Source: Labia minor
Lineage: Eukaryota; Arthropoda; Insecta; Dermaptera; Spongiphoridae
Length of the DNA: 64,000 nucleotides
NCBI GenBank assembly: GCA_963082975.1
Contig: OY720346.1
Span: forward strand, 70,795,267 to 70,859,266
Reading direction: 5' to 3'
The first letter of the stretch is position 1. Every line of letters starts with the position of its first letter. A program made the position numbers and the translations under genes. Below, piece after piece: positions 46,801-58,975 of the stretch. The notes below the pieces were generated by a model, which did not search any database, had not been told where the DNA came from, and was given only the letters and a program-made list of their open reading frames with translations.

Positions 46801-48353
46801 ATTTGTCATTGCTTTGCGATTTATATGCTTTTTTTTAATTAAACTCTTTCCTTATTGTTATCGCATTCTCAGTCATAATTATTTCATTTACCTTAAGTGA
46901 GTAAGAATTTTGTCAGAAAACTAATATCTTAATCATTTCTAGTTAAAAGTAGATTTAAACTATATTATTTTATATTTAATAATAATTCAGATCGATAAAC
47001 TTTGAATTATTTTAAAATTTAATATATATATATATATATATATTAATAATTATATAACTATAAAATTATTCAATTGATCAATTTTCAAAAACTACGTTTC
47101 CTTAAACACCTAATTTAAATTTTATATAAAAACAATTAAGAAAATTAATTTATATGATATTAGTGTATTATTACAATAGTATTTGACATTAAATTTATAA
47201 TAACAATAATTCTTGTAGGATTATCTTAGAATTAATGATAATAAGCTGGAGTGTCTCCACTCGACTATCTCGCAATTTGAATTGGATTAAATAACATAAT
47301 ATATTATATTTAAATTAAATTTAATTAATTATAAATTATAAATTAAAATTAATAAATAATATTTATTAACCCAACGTATGTTTGGCTCTTTGTTGAGGGC
47401 ACCACGTCACGTACTGGCGCGTGATTTACAGAGTTAAAAAATTAATTCCGGTACTTTCAGCGATCCAATCAAGTTGAAATTCTATATATAGCAGTTTTAT
47501 ACAATTTTTAATCATGGGAAAAATTATCAAACAAATAAAAATGAAACGTGGTAGGTAATGAGCCTCTTCCGGTTGAGCTACATTTCTCAAAAGTTGATAA
47601 AAAACTACGAATTTTGAATAATGCCCGTATGCCAAAATTCATTATTCTAGTTCAAACCGTTTTCGCGTAATCTTGTCTACATACACACACACACAGATAT
47701 TTTTCTCAACCTTAGTGAAAATGATTCAGGAACCTTCAAAACGTATAAAAACATCAAAATCTCAACATCGAGAATTTTCGTGATCGCAATACTATCTCTG
47801 GCGAGATAATAAAAATTATAATGTCCCTAAATTAAAAAAACTAAAGATAAAATAATTAAAAATTGTAACATGATAAAAAACTATAAATCTCTTCTTTTAA
47901 TATTGAGAAAAAAAAATAAGAATTATAATTTTTGTAGGAAAATTCTAGGTGATTTTCCTTATTTCTGTGAGGAAAATAAAATTGACTATAGTTATAAGAA
48001 AACTTTAATCTATTCTTTCTTTTTTTAGTATCAGCTCAAAGCCGACTCTCCGCACCAGGTTTGGTAGGTATACAATTTTTAATCAATTGTTCTATTATTT
48101 TATAATGATTATGTATAAAATTTATTTTGTTATTTTTATATTTATTTAATATTTATATTTTTATATTTTTCATTTCTATGAAATAATAATATTATATATA
48201 TTTATTTAGGGTTCAGGATCTAATCCTCTATACCAACGAGCTGGGAGTGGTGGTGCAGGAGGTTCTGGCCTATTTAGAGCAAGTGGCGGTTCAGGTGGTA
48301 ATGGCGGCAGTAATAGCTTAAATAGTGGAACTGGTGCACCTCCTCCTGTATAA
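43824..48353 (+). CDS. Secreted glycine-rich peptide D (75 residues, three exons)
   Basis: Exons 43824-43872, 48029-48063 and 48210-48353. The signal peptide is identical to gene C (MKFLSAIFFFVLIIACVSAQ). Then follow SRLSAPGL, GSGSNPLYQR and AGSGGAGGSGLFRASGGSGG, with the end SGTGAPPPV. The first intron is 4.2 kb, stretched by a transposon cluster between about 44075 and 46430 and by an R1 copy. AATAAA is at 48426-48431. Its exon 3 and 3' UTR are almost the same as those of gene C. The frame, borders and promoter are intact, so it is probably functional. Confidence 0.9.
44591..45239 (-). repeat. CRE-bearing repeat R2
   Basis: A full-length copy bounded by TTACCGACCGACGATAG and 'tggccacaggtcaactta'. 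TGACGTCA occurs twice (about 45024-45031 and 45044-45051). Confidence 0.88.
45240..45530. repeat. AT-rich hairpin element with arms of about 95 bp
   Basis: Arms at about 45274-45367 and 45421-45524 are reverse complements apart from a few changes (sharing 'attgtttgtataaattattt'). It directly abuts the R2 copy. Confidence 0.8.
46430..46544 (+). mobile_element. Right-end remnant of R4 MITE
   Basis: It matches the right part of 59854-60342 ('gatgggaaggcaatatatta' and TATCGAGGATCTAATG). The left part was lost where the transposon cluster lies. Confidence 0.75.
47246..47810 (+). repeat. R1-family element, full length
   Basis: It starts CTGGAGTGTCTCCACTCG-ACTATCTCGC and ends GCGAGATAAT. It sits at the same place in intron 1 as the copy in gene E (60646), with the same flank 'aattaatgataata'. 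Confidence 0.88.
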
Positions 48354-48667
48354 TAAAATATTTCTGAAGACTGGAGATGATGGCGAAAATGAATGATCTA
48401 CAAAATTATTAACAAAAACTTTTGAAATAAATCAACATCCATGCTAATTGTCCTCATTAACAATCCCCCTCCCCACACCCCAATATTCCTTTCTATAATT
48501 TACTTTAAAATAATAAATTATATGAATTATTATATGTTTGTTTTATTTTTTACAATAATAATACTAATAACCAACACATGACTATTTCTGTTCATTTGTG
48601 ATTTGTCAATCTTGTAATTGTATTTATAATTAAACTTATTATTTAAATTTATAAATTTTAATGAATA

Positions 48668-48707
<40 letters not shown>

Positions 48708-49058
48708 TACATATATATACTGTATTATTCATCAATTTAACCTACTAGTTAGTTTATTACAATGGCACATAATAATAGTAAAATGGTTCACCTCTTCCTC
48801 TCCATAATCTCTTTGATACAAGCTTTTAGAATGATGTCTTTGTAATTCAGGAGTCAGCACTTTTTGAGACAGAAGAGCCAAAAGTTACAATTGCCAAAAT
48901 TTCCAACTTTTTAAAGTCACTAACATTTTTGTTTCAATATTATGATATTTGATTAGGATTTGGAATATAGATATAATTTTGGATTTAAAATAAATAAACT
49001 ATTCTCTGTTGGGTATTTTTATCCTATTTGTAGTATATTTTTATTGTAACATTATATT

Positions 49059-49800
49059 TTGAGTTTTGAAAATAAAATAAAATCATTATTAATATTTACG
49101 CATGGAATTAGAATTTTGACATTGAATGTTTCGAGAGTCGCATGTGCCGAGTGTATTAGGCTAATCAAAAAATCTAGTCCAATCTATCTATCTAACTCTC
49201 CAACTCGAAAGTTCTTGGCCTCAGCAACCACATTTCTCCAAGTGTCCCTATTTTGAGCCACAACCAACCATTTCCTATTCTCTCCCATCTCTCTCACGAC
49301 CCTTCCTGTATTGTCCATTCACCGCATCCTTGGTCTTCCAAGCAGACGTTTCCCAATCGGTCTCCCCAACAATACATTTTCGCCCTTCTTTCCTCTCCCA
49401 TACTAGCCACCTGACATGCCCATCGTAGCTTTTTATAACCCTAACCTATGTCTGGAGATGCATAGAGGCAATTGTTTTAAATATTTCAATTTTGATCAAT
49501 TTTGACAATAATTTTGACTAGATAAGTTCCTTAACTGGATGATAACAGTCGTTAGCTAATTGTTAAGACGTTGTGTGTTAATACTGTTCCTCTCTGTTAC
49601 TAAATATTTTAGCTTATCCCTATTACTTTTAAGCCCTATCTCTTTTCTTGTTTCGATTAATTTTTCTACTCTGTTACTGATAATTAATTTCCCCATCTAA
49701 CTCTTCCTTTACTACCTTCAAGATAAATATGAATCATACGTACCATCTTTTCGGAATTCCCATAAGAATCAAAATTTGAAAAAGTTTATCCCAGTTTACT
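49059..49800 (-). pseudogene. LINE 3' fragment in block 2
   Basis: The same reverse transcriptase tail as at 37904-38690, nearly identical, with a small deletion near 49795 where block 1 has 'gtctattgagtcatatgc'. Confidence 0.75.
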
Positions 49801-50698
49801 AAAGTTTACAAATAATTGGTGAACAGAAATATTGAAATAGCGTTTTGTTGCTATTGAAGAGGAAAGATTATTAAAAATTTAGTCTTAGATTTAAAGAGTT
49901 GATTGTTTTTCTTATTTGAAATTTATAGAAAATTGGGTACCAGAACATGTCCTCACGTTGAGAGAGTCTGTCTTGTAAATTGTTTTTATTTTGATTCAAA
50001 TAATTTAAAAGAACATAAATTAAAAAAAATATACTCATTAATCATACAGCCTTTAAACGTAAGTATTAATGCACCGAAAGACAGATAAGTATCGCATGTG
50101 AATATAACAAAATATATATTTCGTAATTTGATTTTATTTATTTTGTAATTAATGAAGCGCTGTTTGACGAAGTCATTTCATTTTCCTATTTTAAATTAAG
50201 ATAAAACTAATAAACGTTTGAAATAATTTCAAATAATTTAAAAGTACCTATTTAAGCACTGAAAAACAGATATGGATATAACATAAATATTTTTAATTTT
50301 ATTTTATTTATAAAATTTTGTATTTAAGGAAGCGATGTCTGACGTAGTTACTGACGTCATTTCATTTTCTTATTTTATATAAAGAAAAAACTAATAAAGA
50401 TGACTTTTCACAGGCTTGAAACCAATACAGATCGATTTTTCTTTAGAAAAATTGTCTATGGAGTAAATTTAAAAAAAAATCGTTCTAGTGGTCTAATATT
50501 TCAAAAATAAAAAATATATATATATGTATATATATGTATATATAGATATATACAATTTTTGCTAGTAAAATAAGATAAGATAAGATATATATTTAAATAT
50601 TATTTTTAAAATAAAGAAAAATACTAATTCCTAGTATTATTTTTATTTCAATATATATTTAAAATTTCATCATCTATATATAATAATATTTATATAAA

Positions 50699-51428
50699 GT
50701 TATATTTTTTCTGATTTTGATTCTTTATTAAGTTCAGTAATTATTATCAAATATTATTAATATTAATATATAACAATTATTTTTTATTAATACAATTTTG
50801 TAATATCTTATTCACATATATATGTAAGGTAATTTTATGAAAAATTTTTATTCATGTTTATTTAAATTTTTTTCTAATTTATAATATTTAATTTAATCAA
50901 TCATGTCTAATTTCCGGTATGGGTAATTATTATAACTAATTGAATTGAATTAATTCTATTTATTTAATAATAATAAAAAATTTTAAACTTCCAAAACCCT
51001 TGAGATTCTCAGTGATGTATTGGTAAAATAAAATAAAAATAAAGGGAACGAATAGTGGAAGCAAAAAAAGTCCTATTTTCAGCAAACTATTTTTTTTTCA
51101 TATAAGTTCTTATTTTTTTACCACGTTTTTCTTAGCTTGCTTTCTTGTTTGTTTGTTTGTTTATTTATCTGTTCGGGTCAAATCTTGCAATCGAAATTTC
51201 GACCACTTCCAGTCATCCAATCGCTCTGAAACTTTTCAGAGTTATGTATTCTGGATGACAATACAATAAAATAACACATTCGTAGCTTGCAAGTGTTTAA
51301 TTAGAGCATAATTAATGAATATAATTTTGTATGGGAAAATCAAAACAAAAAGTGTAAATATTTAAATTTGAAAAAAACCGTTAAAAACCCGTTAAAAGAA
51401 TGCAATATATGAAGACTAAAAAGTAGAA
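50699..51428. other. AT-rich DNA without recognised gene
   Basis: A short GTTT tandem lies near 51140-51165. No frame or repeat boundary was assigned. Confidence 0.45.
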
Positions 51429-52285
51429 AATAATACTTTATATAAAAAAAAAACTTTTTTAAAAAACCACGTTTTTAACGCACTAAAAAGAAGAAAATAA
51501 TTTTTCTGAAACCCCATAGGTACTGACATTACAAACAAGAGATATGATTTGAAGAAAATTTTCTATAACGTAAAACGTGGGGCGCAAATAATAATAAATT
51601 TTTTAAATGCAATATAATTTCTTTGATTAATTTATTTCAATATCCATGGATTTATATTTTAAGTTTTATATTTTTTACCAGACTTTTTGTAAAAGGGAAT
51701 ATTATTAGTAATCCAACAGAATACTTTTATTAATGTAAATTTTTTTTGGAAAATTAATTCCTTAATATTAAATAAACATCTTCAATTTACACTTTAGAAA
51801 TTTTATTAACATAAATATTAAATATTTGCTAGAAGTTTTGCAGTAGCAAAATTTAGTTTTAGATTTCTTCAAGTTAAATTTCTTATATTATTTACCAGAA
51901 TATTGTTAGGATGTCATTTTTTATCAGAATTTTTTAAAAGTGAATATTATTAGTAATCTAAAGGTAATCTTTTCATAAATTAAATTTATCTCTTTTAAAA
52001 ATTTCGATAAGTTATAAGCTTTACTTTTTGAAGCTAATTAAAATATGAATTCATTTATCCTATTAATTTGTACCTAATAACATTTATTTATAAATTTTTA
52101 TACGATACAGAATATTTTAGCCATAGTTGCGCCCCACGTTTTACGTTATAGAAAATTTTCTTCAAATCATATCTCTTGTTTGTAATGTCAGTACCTATGG
52201 GGTTTCAGAAAAATTATTTTCTTCTTTTTAGTGCGTTAAAAACGTGGTTTTTTAAAAAAGTTTTTTTTTTATATAAAGTATTATT
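51429..52285. mobile_element. Element with 159-bp terminal inverted repeats
   Basis: Arms 51429-51587 and 52127-52285 are essentially perfect reverse complements ('ataacgtaaaacgtggggcg' in the left arm, its inverse at 52130-52150). The 539-bp centre is AT-rich with an internal repeated motif ('gaatattattagtaatc'). No transposase frame. High arm identity suggests recent origin or correction. Confidence 0.85.
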
Positions 52286-52948
52286 TGTTCTTACCATACA
52301 AAATATTAATAAACACAAAAAAAGAAATTCTAACAGTAGATTTAAGTGGGAGTTGTCGGGGCATGAAAAATTACTGGTACGCATTCCTGTTCTGAAAAAA
52401 GGTAAGGGATCGTCGTTCCCCTTCGTTCCCTCTTGTTCCCCTCCCAATACTCCACTGGAGATTCTACAACTGCCTTGTAATAATAAAAAAAATACTTTAT
52501 TGTTAAAGGTAATTTTACTTTTTTGTGAAGTTATGTATGTCAGAAAAAGTGTTTTATAAAATGATGTAAATTATATATAAATGTGGATTGTAATATGGTA
52601 AAAATTTTATAAAGACAAAATCTAAGTTAAAAATTTAAACAAATAAAAAAAAAAAATTTAAGTAAAAACCTTGCAATGTATTCCCATTTTCTCCATGAAG
52701 GTTAAAAAACAAAAAAAATATACTTATCTACGAAAGTATAAATTATAATGATAATTAGTAATTATCTATATATTTAATACGACAGTCATACGCAAAAAAC
52801 TCCAGCCTAAATTACAAGGAGTAAGGTAACCAAATTTTTTTGAGGTGAAGGGTACCTCAAATGATGAAAAATAAAAAAGAAATTAGAATCTTTAGTAACT
52901 CCTGAGCTGAGCTGCGGGTGTTCCATTTTCCAAATGTTGCAAAATATA

Positions 52949-53740
52949 TCTATAATAATAAAAGCAAGTGTAATGTGTTTGTCTGTTTATCTGTTTGTCT
53001 GTCTGTCTGTATATTATGAAATTAATTTTAAATTATATAAATATATTAGAAATTAATTTAATATAATTTAACATATAATAATATATTAAAATATGTTATT
53101 TTATATATACATAATTTAGTAATACTGATTATTAATGTAAATATAAATAATAATATTTAATATGGCAAATATGTAAAATTTTGTAAAGAATGTATCAGAT
53201 GTTTAGTGTCTCTAACATTCTGGCGTATTGCGCATGCGTATATCGGTCGGGTCGATCTCACCGGTCGGGTCGTTTTCGAACGGTCGGGTCGTTGTGGAAT
53301 CTCACGCGAGTTCTATACTTTTTCCCCATCCCGCAAAAGTGCTCAACGCCGCTAAAGAAGTTTTCACTTCAAAAAAACTTGTGCGTAAGAAATTTGAAAG
53401 CAGACGGAATGCGCACCAGCTTCACGAGAAAAATGAAATTTATATACGTATATCTATAATAATAAAAGCAAGTGTAATGTGTGTGTCTGTTTGTCTGTCT
53501 GACCGAGCTCTCCAGGCAAATCTATCGCACGCAGGGACATGGAATTTTTTACACGGAAGCACAAAGGGGCTGGCCACCAGACCTCGAAGCCCGATTTTCG
53601 ATTTTTTAATTAGAAAAATTTTAAAAAAATTATAAAGAATAATTAATGAAAAATAGTTTAGTTACCATATTAGATCATAGAGGCGCTGGTGGCGATACTT
53701 TGGCGGTAATTTAAATTCTGAGCAATGTGCAGATAAAAAT
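52949..53740 (+). mobile_element. Helitron-like fragments
   Basis: Two starts of TCTATAATAATAAAAGCAAG (about 52950 and 53453), each followed by GTCTGT-type tandems, as in Helitron 5' ends. The later part 'aaaaatagtttagttac' plus 'tagatcatagaggcgc' (53648-53692) matches the element running off the window end at 63968-64000. A 3' hairpin with CTRR end was not pinned down. Confidence 0.55.
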
Positions 53741-54049
53741 CTTTTTATATATCTATTGATATTTACAATATCTCAATTGATCTTATTGGCCTTATAAACT
53801 TTGAAAACATTCACATTACGGCTATAATTTAATACTATTAATTTTTAAGATTATGTGAGTAAATTATTTTAATTAAGAAAATTTGATCTCATAATTGGAT
53901 TTTCACGTAAGATTTTAAATAATAATATATTTTATAATATTATTTTTATAGTAGTTTAGTGTTATGCTAATTTTATATTTTATTTTTATTTTGTTTACTT
54001 TGATTTTTTTTAAATAAATTAATAACATTTAAAGTAGCATAAAAAAATT

Positions 54050-54545
54050 AATCGAGGCAGGAAAAATGATGGGGTTTGAAATTAATAGTGATAAGACAAA
54101 ATAATTAGTATCAGAGAGAATAATATTTGCAAAGAATTTAAATCGAGGTTGCAATCGGGAAATTATTATCAAAGGGGATCAAAATTATTAAATTATTAAT
54201 TGTATTATATGGGTGGGAGGCATGGTCTATAACCCTGGGAGATGAGAGTAGATTCAGAGTATTTGAGAATAGGATTCTTCCCAGCATTTATGGGCCAAAG
54301 AAAGATGAGGACACCGGGGAATGGCGGAGACTGCATAACAAGGAATTGCATGACCTCTATGCATCTCTAGATATAGTTAGGGTTATAAAAGCGAGAAAGC
54401 TGGGATCGGCAGGGCACATGGCTAGAATGGGAGAGGAAAAATATATTGGTGGGGAGTTCGATTGGAAAACGTCCGTTTGGAAGACCAATTGTGAACAGGG
54501 CGGACAATGTAGGAAGGAACGTGAGAGAGATGGGACAGGGTAGGA
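54050..54545 (+). pseudogene. LINE reverse transcriptase C-terminal fragment
   Basis: Frames joined across shifts read LLYGWEAWSITLGDESRFRV, IYGPKKDEDTGEWRRLHNKE and GHMARMGEEKY, a standard C-terminal region of insect LINE ORF2. It belongs to the same general type as the minus-strand tails in the three blocks but is more complete upstream. Confidence 0.8.
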
Positions 54546-55069
54546 GTTAGATGGTTATAGCTCAGAATAGGGTCATTCCACGTCAATTCAAACAAAAAAT
54601 AATAATTTTTTCACCCAAAATCTCAGATTTTTATGAAAATTGATAAATATGTTCTATTTATAAACATGAAAAACACCACCAAATTTTAATTTTTTATCTC
54701 ACATAGTTTTTGAGTAATGGCACTTTAAAGATTGGCGTTTTTAAATTTCCGAGCCTCGGATAAGGCCAGATAAAACGTGTATTGGAGTAGAAAATAATTT
54801 CTCATTCACTTATTTAACCTCCTATCTTGTTGAAATTTTTAAGGCATGTTCTTATAACTATGAGGAATTGTAAAAAAAATGTGACGGACCCCAAAATATT
54901 TTAAAAACAATACCTCCCTTACTATCGTCGGTCGGTAAAAATTATATGTTGGACATTATAAAATTTTAAAATTACAAACAAGGTTTAGCGTAAAATGTAA
55001 TATCTCGACAAGGGAATGAGATAATCAAGAACTTTTTTTTCCTAAATTATCTACATGAAATAATTAAAG

Positions 55070-55210
55070 AATTGTATATCAATATTTTTTAAAGGGTAGA
55101 GCGAGAGCTCGGTGTCCCAGGTATTAATATTACCAGCCAAATCCAAAAATAATGAATCATTTTTTTTAACTTAAGTACCGAGCCGAGGCTCGGGGTCCCG
55201 GTACTTGCAT
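55070..55210 (-). repeat. End fragment of composite repeat R3
   Basis: It reads 'agctcggtgtcccaggtatt' and GAGCCGAGGCTCGG, as at the right end of 57281-58473. Confidence 0.75.
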
Positions 55211-55770
55211 TTAAAAGATAACCGATTTTATACATAATAAATACATGTTTTCAAGTAACTATTTTATATTAATATATTAATTGTATCACATATATCATAT
55301 TTGTTAATCTTTAAATACCAAAGAAAGGTATTATAATCTTTTCTTTTCAGTTATGATTATATTATCGTATATTGTATATTCTGTATATAACACTATTATT
55401 AATATCATTATATTATGTATCTAATTCATATTTTAATAAATCTTTTCAGAAAAACGAAATTATTATAGCCTATTTATTTATTTAAAGATTACAAAAAGAT
55501 TATAAGAAGATGGCTCAACCTAAAAGCTCTACATTCATTTGGTGAAGGTTAATTCAAAAGAAAATGAATTAGTTGGAATTTCATTAGACAGGACGATATG
55601 GTATGGAATACCCACAAATTTAAGGAACATGGAGAACCATAACGAATTACTCAAATCGAAAACGGTTAGCAATAGCCTTAATTCGATATCAAAGGTTGGA
55701 GGATATCGTAAAATTGGAGTCGCATTTAAGGAAGAATTAAAACGAAAATTTTTCTATAAACGATTTCACT

Positions 55771-56607
55771 TTGGAGGAATATCGTGAGACTGATATGGAT
55801 GATATGGGTGAGTTGACACCTAATGAAACTTTTCTCTTACAGCAGATTAAAGATTTAAAATCTAAGATTAAAATCTGCAACCAAATAAATTTAAATGAGG
55901 TTGAGAAAGAATTTTTAATTACAAAATTTAATGGGAGACAAGAGGCAGTAGGATGGATAGATTTATTTGAAAAAGAGTGCCTTAGATGTGATATTGATGA
56001 TGATAATATTAAGATAGAAATACTTAAAATTTTTGTCGAAGGTAACGTAAAGGAATGGTATTGTTCAAATGTAATGAAGTTATCAGTTTCTGATTGGGCC
56101 TGTAGGAAAAATAATTTTCTACTGACCTATGAGAAAAAGGATTGGTCACCAATTTGTACTTCATTTGGATTTAAATATATTTCTGGTTCACTAATCGATT
56201 ATGTAATTTAGAAGGAACGATTACTACTTGAGGCAGATAAAAGTATCCCTGAATTATTTAGAATCTATCAAATCGTGTTTAATTTACCGTTCAATATACA
56301 AAAAAAATTGGAAAGGGAGAAAATTGAGAAGGTTGAAGATTTGAAATCTGAACTAAAGAAGATTGACCACAAAGATGAAACGAAATTTTGGGAAATGAAG
56401 AAGAATGAAGAAAGAAAGCCGGAATTGGATAAAAAGAGATTATTAAACAGCCAAAATAGGAAAATGACTCCATGCACGAAATGTGAATCGCTCGGTTTAA
56501 GGAACCGCTTTCATACTATACATGCCTGTTGGAATAAGGGAATAGATAGAAAAGAAGTAAATATGACTGAAGAAGGTGAGGACGAATATTATCAGATAGT
56601 TCTGTAA
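55771..56607 (+). pseudogene. Retrotransposon gag-like ORF broken by one amber codon
   Basis: One reading frame of 278 codons with a single TAG at 56209-56211. Before it: LNEVEKEFLITKFNGRQEAV, a gag-type capsid region (WIDLFEKECLRCDIDDDNI; VKEWYCSNV) and WSPICTSFGFKYISGSLIDY. After it: KERLLLEADKSIPELF, a Lys/Glu-rich coiled stretch, and a zinc knuckle CTKCESLGLRNRFHTIHAC (C-x2-C-x9-H-x4-C). No protease, RT or integrase follows, because an R2 repeat starts 18 bp later. A separate open frame at 55539-55787 overlaps its start and may be part of the same element. The original LTRs are not seen. Confidence 0.72.
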
Positions 56608-56625
56608 GAGGATGTTGTGAAAAAA

Positions 56626-57279
56626 TAAGTTGACCTGTGGCCAGGTCCGAACCGACCGAAGGTTTGAAATAAATTAATTTCCAGCTACAGAAACAATTTC
56701 AAATAATTTTAATATATCTATTAATGTAATAAAAAACAGATAGGCATACATAAATAATAAATACATATAAACATTTTTAATTTTATTTTATTTATAATAT
56801 ATATGCAAGACCAGGCTGTGACGTCATGAATGGCTGGATGACGTCATATAATTTTAAATCAAGAAAAAACTAATAAATATGATTTTCCCGAGGATAAAAC
56901 CAATACAAAGAGAATGATTCGTGGTGATATATAAAAAAATCTCCTCATGTGAAATTTTGTGTGAAAATAACCCTTCCCTTATTATCGTCGATCGCTAATA
57001 CTACCACTTCCGGCTTCCGGATTTGGACCAAAAGTTGATCAATTCATCCCACTGATGCATTAAGTAAATATACCAAATTTCATCAAAATTCGTTCAGCCG
57101 TTCAGGCTGTACACATCTATACGGACGGACGGACGGACGGAGGGACGGACAGACATGATGCTAAAAATACTTTTTTTTCTGTTAAGAAAATGCATGATTC
57201 GTGGAGATATGTAAAAATCTCCACATGTGAAATTTGGTGTGAAAACAATACCTCCCTTACTATCGTCGGTCGGTAAAAA
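56626..57279 (+). repeat. CRE-bearing repeat R2
   Basis: Full-length copy from 'aataagttgacctgtggcc' to CTATCGTCGGTCGGTAAAA, with two TGACGTCA sites (about 56818-56825 and 56838-56845). Its right end abuts the inverted R3 repeat without a gap. Confidence 0.88.
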
Positions 57280-57280
57280 C

Positions 57281-58473
57281 CAAGACCACTTTACATTTAC
57301 ACATTTTAAGCTCTAATCGAGTCCAAAATCAAATTTTAAAAAATCGAAAAACAGACACACAGATATATAGATTTTATAAACAAACATTTATACATTTTAT
57401 TTTAATTAATTTGAAACATTTTAGGAAACAAATTTTTAATGGGTTATTTTTAGAAATCCCATTTAACAATTATAATAAATAATTAAAAAATTGTAAAATT
57501 TTTAAAGTATATAAAAATAAATTGTATAAATTGGTTAAAGGGTCGAGCGATAGTTCGGTGTCCCAGGTATATATTTTATATCAACAGGCCTACATTTCTG
57601 TTTGTATGTTATTATTTGAATGGCGATTCGGTGAATAAGGTTTACATAATATTACCAGCTAAACCCGCTAATAAAGAATCATATTTTAATTTTTATATGA
57701 CCAAGAAATCATTTTTTCACTTAAAATATAGTTGTAAAGCCCAAATCTCCGATCCATATAACATCATCGACTGGGCCGCTACCATAAGGAGTCTTCTCTT
57801 GCTCTGACTATGGCCACCGGTATTTGCCATTAGTCTCGAAAAAAATAATATTAAATTGTATATAAATTTAAAAATTTGAAAGAATATTTGAATTTGTTTA
57901 AATTTTAACACATATAATTAATCATATGCATAAAGAATAGAAAATTTTAAAAATCAACTTGGTATTAAATTCAGAAAAACAATATACTGATATATAGAAT
58001 ATATAGACTATTCGAATATAATTGAAACACTTTACCATCCTTTATTTTAAATTTTAAAAAGTATAGTTTATTAAATCAAACTATTATTTTTTACTTCAAT
58101 ATTTTTAATGTAAATACAATTTTATAATCTATAAAATTATTTAATTATTTTAAAAATTCAATTACACTGACTGTTCATATTATAACTGAAAATAGTGTCG
58201 AATAGAAATAGACGATATTAATCTTATTATGCTAGATAAAATTGTTTGTTTCTATTATTGAGGACCCCAGATCAATTCATTTTAATCAGATTGATGCAAT
58301 GATGTAACATTTAATAATTGTAATATATAATTAAAGAATTGTATATCAATATTTTTTAAAGGGTCGAGCAATAACTCGGTGTCCCAGGTATTAATATTAT
58401 CAGACAAACCCAATAATAATGAATCTTTGTTTTTAACTTAATTACCCAGCCGAGGCTCGGGGTCCCAGAACTT
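57281..58473 (-). repeat. Composite repeat R3, inverted copy
   Basis: The reverse complement of 39386-40880, without the hAT-like MITE and flanking sequence. Its minus strand carries the R1-type RT fragment (57717-57840). The right end GAGGCTCGGGGTCCCAGAAC touches the start of block 3. Confidence 0.75.
57717..57840 (-). pseudogene. R1-type LINE reverse transcriptase fragment
   Basis: Reads LMANTGGHSQSKRRLLMVAA and SMMLYGSEIWAL on the minus strand, the inverted twin of 40324-40440. Confidence 0.75.
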
Positions 58474-58909
58474 AATATTAAACAGGATTCTTGGTATTTC
58501 GGTTTATTTAAAGATCCAGATCTTAGATCTTAAGATCTTACATGTTAAGAATCCTTCCTTGTATCAGCCGTAATGCATATTTCTATTTATAAATGTCCTT
58601 ATTACTTTCTCTTGAGCATTTCAATCATTTTTCTCAACTTGGAAATAAAATGCTTGTGAATCAGAGGATATAATTGTTTTTAAAATTTGAATCTCAATTA
58701 AACTATTAAGGATAAATAATTTTTCTGTTATTGAAGAAATATTAGAACACCCTAAAAGTTATTCTTCAAAGTTACATTTAAATTTAAAAACATTTTGTTT
58801 ATCATGTTAATTTGCATAATAAATAATAATTAGACTCACTATTTTACTTTTATCTTGTTTTTTTTCATTTTTTTTACTAAAACGTATATATATCTGATCA
58901 TTATATTAG

Positions 58910-58918
58910 TATATAAGG
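58910..58918 (+). promoter_or_regulatory. TATA box of peptide gene E
   Basis: TATATAAGG, 66 bp before the ATG. Confidence 0.75.
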
Positions 58919-58975
58919 TGGACAAATTGGTAATACAATTATTCTAGTAATACAATTACTGAAACAGCTAGAAAA

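Larger units (their letters stand above)
43232..50698 (+). repeat. Duplicated block 2 (peptide gene D plus LINE tail)
   Basis: It has the same start and end motifs as block 1. It carries the R1 copy (47246-47810), the right end of the R4 MITE (46430-46544) and the extra roughly 180 bp near 50215-50400, all shared with block 3. Downstream of exon 3 it is nearly identical to block 1 for several hundred bases. Confidence 0.85.

Noticed and set aside
52176-52559. 127-codon plus-strand frame
   Set aside because: It begins inside the 159-bp inverted repeat and crosses its edge; no domain is visible.
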